A stretch of 64,000 bases of DNA, from positions 1 to 64,000 of the forward strand of contig JAOASD010000029.1 in the NCBI GenBank assembly GCA_025210265.1, read 5' to 3'. This DNA is from Pelagimonas sp. Its GTDB lineage: Bacteria > Pseudomonadota > Alphaproteobacteria > Rhodobacterales > Rhodobacteraceae. Both the position numbers and the translations under genes were made by a program. Numbering within the stretch: position 1 is the first letter of the stretch; each line of letters opens with the position of its first letter. A model generated the notes under the pieces. That model searched no databases and was not told where the DNA came from. It saw only the letters and a list, made by a program, of their open reading frames with translations. Shown in pieces: positions 58,199-64,000 of the stretch.

Positions 58199-58924
58199 TC
58201 AACCCGGCGGCGCTGGTGGGATTTTCAGTGCCGCATACTCTGCCATCGGGATCTGGCACAGGCCAACCGGCCCGCCCATGGCGGCGCGGGCGGTGTCGGG
58301 CAGACGATCCAACGCAGTGCACAGCGCGGCGCGCAACGGGGCAGGGTCACGCCCAGGTGCCGCGATCAGCGCCAGTCCGGGGGTGGGGGTGCTGTGGCCA
58401 TGCAGCTCCAGCGGGTCGCACAGATCCGGGCGCAGCTGTTGCAGGATGCGCCAGGTTACGGCGTCGATATAGGCAATGTCGGCGCGGCCCTCGACCAGCG
58501 CCTGGGCCGACAGGAAATGCGCGCCCGTCGCCAGATGGCGGCCAAAGTGCCGCCCGCGGGTGCTGCCCCAGCCGGACTGACTGTCTGCGGAATTATAGGC
58601 CAGGGTCAGGTCGCGATCCGGGCGGGTTTCGCCCCGGCGGGTGACGATCAGCGAATGGTAATAGCCCGGAGGCGTGTCGGGCAAAGCAAAGTCCAGACTG
58701 CCGATATAGGTGCAACGCTCCATATAGTGCTGGCGAAAGGGCAGACCGCAGATATGGGACAAAGCCAGATCCGGGGCGGACCAGTGCGCATACCAATCCG
58801 CTGGCAGATCCTCGGCCGCCGTCAGATCCGGCAGGTCGGGCAGGACCGCCTGAACATCGCGCCAGAATCCCCGCCAATACTGGGCAAATTCCGGGCGCCA
58901 ATACATGGGCAGGCTGGCGATCAT
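58199..58924 (-). CDS. PhnD-like periplasmic-binding-fold protein without signal peptide
   Basis: A 241-aa protein with the phosphate/phosphonate (PhnD) binding-protein pattern: SLPMYWRPEFAQYWRGFW at the start, ALSHICGLPFRQHYM, then LVEGRADIAYIDAVTWRIL and LALIAAP. No signal peptide or lipobox is seen, and no transporter genes are adjacent, so it may act in the cytoplasm or as a sensor. Overlaps the TerB gene by 4 nt. Confidence 0.75.
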   Translation of the reverse strand: MIASLPMYWRPEFAQYWRGFWRDVQAVLPDLPDLTAAEDLPADWYAHWSAPDLALSHICGLPFRQHYMERCTYIGSLDFALPDTPPGYYHSLIVTRRGETRPDRDLTLAYNSADSQSGWGSTRGRHFGRHLATGAHFLSAQALVEGRADIAYIDAVTWRILQQLRPDLCDPLELHGHSTPTPGLALIAAPGRDPAPLRAALCTALDRLPDTARAAMGGPVGLCQIPMAEYAALKIPPAPPG

Positions 58925-59367
58925 TCCTGACCCTGACCCTGCACCCGCTGCCGTGCCAGCGCACTGTCGCGGTCATTGATGCCCAGAAACCCAGAGACCA
59001 GCCGCAGCAGCGCGTCCTCTTCGGCTTCGCGCACCCCATCGGCCAGAACCACCTGCCACAGGGATTCGATCACGGCGATGCGGTCCTCATAGGCGACGGC
59101 ATCCTTGATCGCGCGGGTAAAGCGCACCGTATCGGGGGCTTCGCTTTCTAATGTTTCCGCCTCTTTGCGCAGGGCGGTGGCCTCGAAGGGCGACAGGGCA
59201 TAGCGGGCGGCGGTGATCCGGTCGATCCGGTCCTGTTCCTCGGGGTCATATGCCCCATCGGCGCGGGCAACCCGCACCAGAAGGGCGGTCAGCGCAAGGC
59301 GGGCATCGCCCTCGGTCAGGGGATCGGGCTGCGGGGCGGTCAGACGCTTGAGAAAATCAGCAAACAT
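58921..59367 (-). CDS. TerB family protein (copy 2 of a tandem pair)
   Basis: A 148-aa tellurite-resistance-B-like helical protein: LALTALLVRVARADGAYDPEEQDRIDR and LWQVVLADGVREAEEDALLRLVSGFLGI are the paired ADG motifs. Paralogue of the 59494-59940 gene. The DG pairs likely bind metal. Coupled to the PhnD-like gene by ATGA overlap. Confidence 0.85.
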   Translation of the reverse strand: MFADFLKRLTAPQPDPLTEGDARLALTALLVRVARADGAYDPEEQDRIDRITAARYALSPFEATALRKEAETLESEAPDTVRFTRAIKDAVAYEDRIAVIESLWQVVLADGVREAEEDALLRLVSGFLGINDRDSALARQRVQGQGQE

Positions 59368-59422
59368 GAGGCCTATCTAGGAACGCATGAAGGCAAAAGG
59401 AAACCTGTCACCGCGCGCGCGG

Positions 59423-59446
59423 GCAAAAAAATCCAGATTTTTTTGC
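59423..59446 (-). terminator. A/T-rich hairpin between the TerB paralogues
   Basis: GCAAAAAAAT (59423-59432), loop CCAG, ATTTTTTTGC (59437-59446): a perfect 10-bp stem. On the minus strand it lies after the upstream TerB gene, as a terminator or attenuator. Confidence 0.7.
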
Positions 59447-59493
59447 GGCTCCGTCTGGGACGGCCCGGCACAGTCCCGGATCAGGTGCCAGGA

Positions 59494-59940
59494 TCAGGGG
59501 ATTGCCGCTGCGGCGCGGGCGGCTTCGGAATCGGCGCGTTCAATGCCCAGCGTGGTTTCGATCAGCTCGACCAGCGCCTCTTCGCGTTCGTCGCTGACGC
59601 CGTCTGCCATCACAACAGACCACAGGGCGGCGACCTTGTCGCGGCGGTGGTCATATTGCACCGCCTCGCGAATGCGGCGGGCCATGTCTGTGTCATCCTC
59701 GATATGCAGTGCCAGTTTTTCACAGCTGGCCCGCATCTGCGCCGCTTCCAGCGGTTTCAGGTCATAGGCGCGGGCCAGAACGCGGTCGATCTGTTCGACC
59801 TCTTCAAACAGATAGGCCCCGTCCGCCAGTGCCACCCGAACCAAGAGCGTCCCCAGCGCCAGCCGCGCATCCGGTTCCGGCAGGGGCTCGGGGGCGGTGG
59901 GTTTCTGGGTGAAAAACTCTCTCAGCCGTTCCAGCATCAT
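59494..59940 (-). CDS. TerB family protein (copy 1 of a tandem pair)
   Basis: A 148-aa TerB-like protein: LALGTLLVRVALADGAYLFEEVEQIDR and LWSVVMADGVSDEREEALVELIETTLGI. It aligns over its full length with the neighbouring TerB protein; both begin with MxxxLxxxF and have one ADG per half. Tandem duplication is the likely origin. Confidence 0.85.
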   Translation of the reverse strand: MMLERLREFFTQKPTAPEPLPEPDARLALGTLLVRVALADGAYLFEEVEQIDRVLARAYDLKPLEAAQMRASCEKLALHIEDDTDMARRIREAVQYDHRRDKVAALWSVVMADGVSDEREEALVELIETTLGIERADSEAARAAAAIP

Positions 59941-60040
59941 GGGCGCTCCGAATATAGGCGTGTGGGTTCAAAAGACCCCAGCTTTGGCGTTGCTGCAACC
60001 CATCACATTTGAGTGAGTCCACAGGGCAGGGCCCCATGCG

Positions 60041-60823
60041 TCAGCCGCGCAGCCCGGCGAATCGTTTGCTGAGCGGGGCCAGAGCTTGTGCCATGCCCCA
60101 GGGCGGGTTCACGGTGAACAGGCCCGACCCGACCATGCGATGCCCGTCGCGCGCAGGGGGAAAGCGGACCTCATGGCGCAGCCCCTCGGGGAAGTCGCGC
60201 TCCAGCTGGCGCAGCATCGGCACATGGCTGCCATCGGTCAGCACCGGATACCACAGCACCTGAATGCCCACATTCCATTTGCGCGCCATCCCGGCCATCT
60301 GGCGTGGGATGGTGGCATAATCGGTTTTGACCTCCCAGCTGGGGTCAATCAACAGCAGCCCACGGCGCGGTTCGGGGGGCGTCAGGCTGATCGCCATTTC
60401 CAGCCCGTCCTGTTTGTAGAATTTCACATTGGGCGCGCGCAGTGCCTTGCGCAGGGCGGTATGTTCCTGCGGATGCAGTTCCGCCAGATGCAGCCGATCG
60501 GTATCGCGCAGAAGATGCCGCGCAATCAGTGGCGAGCCCGGATAGCTTTGCGCGCCGTGTTCTGCACGCAAGGCGTTCAGCGCGAGGGCATAGGGGTGGT
60601 CGGCGGCAAACCAGTCATCGGTTATGGCGATCCCTTTGGCCGCCTCTCCGGTTTTCTTGGCCTCTGCCCCGGACAGGTCATACAGCCCCCGACCCGAATG
60701 GCTTTCCAGATAGGTCAGAGGTTTGTCCTTGCGGGTCAGATAGTCCAGCATCCAGGCCAGCGCGGCATGTTTGTGGACATCGGCCAGATTTCCGGCGTGA
60801 AAGCTGTGTTGATAGGAAAGCAT
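60041..60823 (-). CDS. rlmJ: 23S rRNA (adenine-N6)-methyltransferase RlmJ
   Basis: A 260-aa protein: MLSYQHSFHAGNLADVHKHAALAWMLDYL at the N-terminus is diagnostic, then YLESHSGRGLYDL (SAM site) and LLLIDPSWEVKTDY. The catalytic motif is usually DPPYE/F; here DPSWE, a substitution of the second proline. It methylates A2030 of 23S rRNA in E. coli. Confidence 0.9.
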   Translation of the reverse strand: MLSYQHSFHAGNLADVHKHAALAWMLDYLTRKDKPLTYLESHSGRGLYDLSGAEAKKTGEAAKGIAITDDWFAADHPYALALNALRAEHGAQSYPGSPLIARHLLRDTDRLHLAELHPQEHTALRKALRAPNVKFYKQDGLEMAISLTPPEPRRGLLLIDPSWEVKTDYATIPRQMAGMARKWNVGIQVLWYPVLTDGSHVPMLRQLERDFPEGLRHEVRFPPARDGHRMVGSGLFTVNPPWGMAQALAPLSKRFAGLRG

Positions 60824-60937
60824 ATGCGCTGGGTACGCGCGGTATGGCAGTATGGCAAGGGCGAAGGAGGAGACCCGGACAACCCTGCGGATTTTACCAA
60901 AATTTAAATCTGTCTTGTCAGAGTGCAGGAAAGTGCA

Positions 60938-61168
60938 GTGCTGAACAAAAAGGGGCGCAACATGGGGCTAGCCGCCGCCGGGGCCGGGCTATTGGTTATC
61001 ATCGGGATCGCCATAGCGGCGGGATCGGTTTTCGATGATCTTGAGGATCTGCGCGCCGAGGCAGAGGATCTGATGGACCGGGTCGAAGATCAACTGCCGC
61101 CAGAGGACACGGCCCGCGTCGTGCCCATGGATGAGTTCATGGAGTCAACACAAAGCGGGCTAAGCTAA
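60938..61168 (+). CDS. Small membrane-anchored acidic protein
   Basis: A 76-aa protein starting at GTG 60938 (AGGAAAG upstream) or at ATG 60962. One membrane helix (GLAAAGAGLLVIIGIAIAAGSVF) and an acidic helical tail (DDLEDLRAEAEDLMDRVEDQL). Unknown function. It is expressed away from rlmJ and ends before a terminator shared with pyrG. Confidence 0.6.
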   Translation: MLNKKGRNMGLAAAGAGLLVIIGIAIAAGSVFDDLEDLRAEAEDLMDRVEDQLPPEDTARVVPMDEFMESTQSGLS

Positions 61169-61181
61169 GCCACCACAGAAA

Positions 61182-61205
61182 AAAGGCGCCCGAACAGGCG
61201 CCTTT
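61182..61205 (-). terminator. Terminator of pyrG
   Basis: AAAGGCGCC-CGAACA-GGCGCCTTT, a 9-bp stem; on the minus strand it is followed by TTTTTT, so it ends pyrG. It may also stop the small membrane gene. Confidence 0.88.
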
Positions 61206-61226
61206 CAGAACGTATTTTATGGGTGA

Positions 61227-62870
61227 TCACACCAGCCGCGACGCATCCTTGGCTGCGCGGATGAAATCCTTGAACAGCGGGTGCGGTTCAAACGGTTTGG
61301 ATTTCAGTTCCGGGTGGAACTGCACACCGATGAACCAGGGGTGATCGGGCCATTCCACGATCTCCGGCAGGCGGCCATCAGGCGACATGCCCGAAAAACG
61401 CAGACCGGCATTCTCCAGCGCCTCGCGGTATTTGATGTCCACCTCATAGCGGTGACGGTGGCGTTCGTCGATGGCGCTCTGGCCATAGACGGATGCCACG
61501 CGCGAGCCCTCGGACAGAACCGCATCATAGGCCCCCAGACGCATGGTGCCGCCCTTGTCATCTGCGACCGACCGGTTCACTTTTTGGTTGCCCTGCACCC
61601 ATTCCTTGAGGTGGTAAACCACGGGTTCAAAACGCTTTTCACCGGCCTCATGGTCGAATTCCTCCGACCCGGCCTTGCGCACACCGGCCACGTTGCGGGC
61701 GGCTTCGATCACGGCCATCTGCATCCCAAGGCAGATCCCCAGATAGGGGATGTTGTGTTCGCGTGCGAATTGCGCCGCCTTGATCTTGCCCTCGGTGCCG
61801 CGTTCGCCAAAGCCACCGGGAACAAGGATCGCATCAAACCGTTCCAGATGCGGGGCTGCGTCTTCCTTGTCAAAGGTTTCGGCATCAACCCAGTCGACAT
61901 TGACCTTCACCCGGTTGGCCATGCCACCATGGGTCAGGGCCTCGGCGATGGATTTATAGGCGTCTTCCAGCTGCACATATTTGCCGACAATGGCGACATT
62001 GACCTCGCCTTCGGGGTTGTGAATGCGGTCGCTGACGTCTTCCCATTTGCGCAGATCGGGTTTCGGCGCGGGGCTGATCTGGAACGCATCCAGCACCGCC
62101 TGATCCAGACCTTCGCGGTGATAGGCCAGCGGCGCATCATAGATCGAGGGCAGATCCTGCGCGGCAATCACCGAATCCGGGCGCACATTGCAGAACAGCG
62201 CCAGCTTTTCGCGCTCTTTCACCGGGATCGGGCCCTCGGAGCGGCAGACCAGAATGTCGGGGGCCAGGCCGATCGAGCGCAGCTCTTTGACCGAGTGCTG
62301 GGTCGGCTTGGTTTTCAACTCGCCCGAGGCCTTGATATAGGGCAGCAGCGTCAGGTGCATGAACAGGCACTGACCGCGCGGCTTGTCCTGGCTGAACTGG
62401 CGGATCGCTTCGAAAAAGGGCAGGCCCTCGATATCGCCCACCGTGCCGCCAATCTCGCACAGCATGAAATCGACCTCATCCTCACCGATCGAGATGAAAT
62501 CCTTGATCTCGTTCGTGACGTGGGGAATCACCTGAATGGTCTTGCCCAGATAATCGCCGCGGCGCTCTTTCTCCAACACATTGGTGTAGATCCGGCCCGA
62601 GGAAATCGAGTCGGTCTTGCGCGCGGGCACACCGGTAAAGCGTTCGTAATGGCCCAGATCCAGGTCGGTTTCGGCGCCATCATCGGTCACAAACACTTCG
62701 CCATGTTCAAAGGGCGACATGGTGCCGGGGTCGACGTTCAGATAGGGGTCCAGCTTGCGCAGACGGACCGAATAGCCCCGCGCCTGTAGCAAAGCGCCAA
62801 GCGCCGCTGATGCCAGCCCCTTGCCAAGGGAAGAGACCACACCACCGGTGATAAAGATAAAGCGAGCCAT
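61227..62870 (-). CDS. pyrG: CTP synthase
   Basis: A 547-aa enzyme that aminates UTP to CTP. The synthetase domain starts [25 protein letters not shown] and carries [42 protein letters not shown]. The GATase domain has GICLGMQ (catalytic Cys), and [12 protein letters not shown] (His/Glu). ATG 62870 is used since [10 protein letters not shown] is the family start; 11 upstream codons are excluded. It lies downstream of secG, a frequent arrangement. Confidence 0.98.
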   Translation of the reverse strand: MARFIFITGGVVSSLGKGLASAALGALLQARGYSVRLRKLDPYLNVDPGTMSPFEHGEVFVTDDGAETDLDLGHYERFTGVPARKTDSISSGRIYTNVLEKERRGDYLGKTIQVIPHVTNEIKDFISIGEDEVDFMLCEIGGTVGDIEGLPFFEAIRQFSQDKPRGQCLFMHLTLLPYIKASGELKTKPTQHSVKELRSIGLAPDILVCRSEGPIPVKEREKLALFCNVRPDSVIAAQDLPSIYDAPLAYHREGLDQAVLDAFQISPAPKPDLRKWEDVSDRIHNPEGEVNVAIVGKYVQLEDAYKSIAEALTHGGMANRVKVNVDWVDAETFDKEDAAPHLERFDAILVPGGFGERGTEGKIKAAQFAREHNIPYLGICLGMQMAVIEAARNVAGVRKAGSEEFDHEAGEKRFEPVVYHLKEWVQGNQKVNRSVADDKGGTMRLGAYDAVLSEGSRVASVYGQSAIDERHRHRYEVDIKYREALENAGLRFSGMSPDGRLPEIVEWPDHPWFIGVQFHPELKSKPFEPHPLFKDFIRAAKDASRLV

Positions 62871-63123
62871 TTCGCGCGACCCCGTATTAGAGCGTTCGTT
62901 CATTAAAACCGGGGTGATTTGCCCGGCTGTCTTGTTCTGGATTTGCGCGCTTTTACCTGACTGGCAGCGCGCTGCAACACGGGATTTATCTAATAGCGGA
63001 TTCGGGCTGATTTGTCCAGATCCACGCTATATCCTGTTGTTAACCAAAGGCTTTGGCCAAGGTATAGTGTCGCCCGCCGGGCGCGTCCTGCGGGTGCAGA
63101 ACACGACATCCAGAAATGAGAAA

Positions 63124-63144
63124 GGGCGGCCAAAGGGGCCGCCC
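63124..63144 (-). terminator. Terminator of secG
   Basis: GGGCGGCC-AAAGG-GGCCGCCC, an 8-bp stem; on the minus strand it is followed by TTTCTCATTT, and lies 22 nt after the secG stop, upstream of pyrG. Confidence 0.8.
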
Positions 63145-63165
63145 GGATGCGTTTGCGCGCCTGTA

Positions 63166-63531
63166 TCAGTCTGCGCGCGGAACCAGAGGTGCGTCGCCAT
63201 CCGCGCTGGGCGGGGGCAGCAGGCCGTCTGTGTCGATGGTCGCGGGCGCGCCGCTTTCTTCAGCCGCCGGTGCGGTGCCGATGCGGTCCAGGATCGAGCT
63301 GCCCGAGGCGTTGCGCGCCGAAATCACCGTTAGAGTGATCGAGGTCACGATAAAGGCCGCAGCCAGGATCCAGGTCACTTTGCCCATGGCTGTGGCCGCT
63401 GAACGGGCGCTCATCGCGCCGCCGCCACCGCCGCCCATGCCAAGACCGCCGCCCTCCGAACGCTGCATCAGCACAACGCCGATCAGGGCCAGGGCCAGAA
63501 GAAGATGAATGATCAGGATCACGTTTTCCAT
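63166..63531 (-). CDS. secG: Preprotein translocase subunit SecG
   Basis: A 121-aa protein with two membrane helices (about 4-22 and 51-70) flanking the glycine-rich loop VVLMQRSEGGGLGMGGGGGGAMSARS, the SecG signature. It assists SecYE in protein export. The C-terminal acidic/proline-rich extension (after ILDRIG) is long, as in other Rhodobacterales. Confidence 0.95.
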   Translation of the reverse strand: MENVILIIHLLLALALIGVVLMQRSEGGGLGMGGGGGGAMSARSAATAMGKVTWILAAAFIVTSITLTVISARNASGSSILDRIGTAPAAEESGAPATIDTDGLLPPPSADGDAPLVPRAD

Positions 63532-63612
63532 GGGTGCGCCTTAGCTGGGTATTGGCGGGTATGTAGGGGATGGCAGGCGGCGGTGCAACCCGGCATTGCC
63601 CTTTGTGCGGGG

Positions 63613-64000
63613 TTAGGCGTCGTCGCCATCTTCGACATCGACTTGCCCGGACAGGCGGCGGCGGATGATCGACCAGCTCAGCCCCACGCCCAGAACCAGC
63701 GACAGGGCAAAGATGCCCAGCCATGTGGACAGCTGCGGGTTGCTCAGGTCCAGCAGGCCGAAATCCCACAATACCCACAGGATCGCCCCGACCAAGGCCA
63801 ACACCAGCCCCATGCCAAACGCGCCGATGGAGCGCAGCGTGGCGCGCAGATAGATGACATAGCCGACAAACAGCACCAGCCCCAGCAGCACGGCGATGGG
63901 CAACTGGGTCGATCCGTTGCTCATGACCCAGCGGACAAAATTCAGCTCGGTCGGGTTGTAGGTTGCCGCCAACAGAAGAAAGGCGACCAGCCAGCGCAAA
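63613..64000 (-). CDS. Hypothetical membrane protein (DUF6524-like), 5' end outside window
   Basis: At least 128 codons with three to four membrane helices (RWLVAFLLLAATYNPTELNFVRW, PIAVLLGLVLFVGYVIYL, SIGAFGMGLVLALVGAILWVLW, LSTWLGIFALSLVLGVGLSW) and an acidic tail VDVEDGDDA. The pattern resembles a conserved family I believe is DUF6524. The frame is open at the right edge, so the start is not in the window. Confidence 0.7.
   Translation of the reverse strand, partial: LRWLVAFLLLAATYNPTELNFVRWVMSNGSTQLPIAVLLGLVLFVGYVIYLRATLRSIGAFGMGLVLALVGAILWVLWDFGLLDLSNPQLSTWLGIFALSLVLGVGLSWSIIRRRLSGQVDVEDGDDA

Overview
The window is chromosomal DNA of an alphaproteobacterium, most likely a marine Rhodobacterales (Roseobacter-type) species. 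Evidence: high GC with short ATGA-coupled operons; characteristic families and neighbourhoods (DUF2948 after murA, UPF0262, RibBX, MmcB, a 341-aa RluD-type enzyme divergent from a small membrane protein next to rpoH); a tRNA-His lacking templated G-1; and Zur-type control of zinc uptake. Three tRNA genes are present (Thr, Tyr, His). No rRNA and no CRISPR array were seen.

Layout. 1-3.85 kb is an accessory block beside the 3' end of tRNA-Thr. It holds a secreted lipase/RTX/Hint protein that runs off the left edge, a membrane-anchored partner candidate and an orphan gene remnant. 4.0-13.2 kb is a core housekeeping run (murA, DUF2948, GNAT, hisD, infA, LMW phosphatase, UPF0262, maf, rng, yacG), in which the UPF0262-to-infA segment appears inverted and enlarged by three genes. 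A 263-bp MITE-like element sits exactly at the yacG stop codon. 13.6-19.2 kb holds a PLP enzyme, nusB-ribH-ribBX, a zinc-ribbon protein, a membrane protein and rlmB. 19.3-25.0 kb is a decayed plasmid-like mobile element in tRNA-Tyr: a serine recombinase lacking the usual catalytic serine, a parB with an internal deletion, ardA, a small protein and a truncated membrane protein. It is fused directly to a 5'-truncated RTX gene. 26.0-29.4 kb is the znuBC-zur/znuA zinc regulon with two Zur boxes.

29.4-48.9 kb is core and metabolic: pxpBCA (5-oxoproline), mmcB with a structured RNA candidate upstream, tRNA-His, a CAP protein, two purine deaminases, hisN, an XRE regulator, a quinone oxidoreductase, rpoH with a sigma-32-like promoter, rluD, mgtE, an AT-richer secreted orphan, 5-FTHF cyclo-ligase, bestrophin, purD and xseA. 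49.0-58.1 kb is phaR, a sugar-type aminotransferase and an amine/amino-acid gamma-glutamylation locus: two glutamine-synthetase-like ligases, a class I amidotransferase and a complete polar amino acid ABC transporter. 58.2-64.0 kb holds a PhnD-like protein, two TerB paralogues, rlmJ, a small membrane protein, pyrG, secG and a membrane protein cut by the right edge.

Functional themes are wall, riboflavin and nucleotide synthesis, zinc homeostasis, nitrogen scavenging (5-oxoproline, guanine/8-oxoguanine, gamma-glutamylated amines), and recurrent palindromic or hairpin repeats in intergenic space. All assignments were made by reading the sequence; no database search was run.
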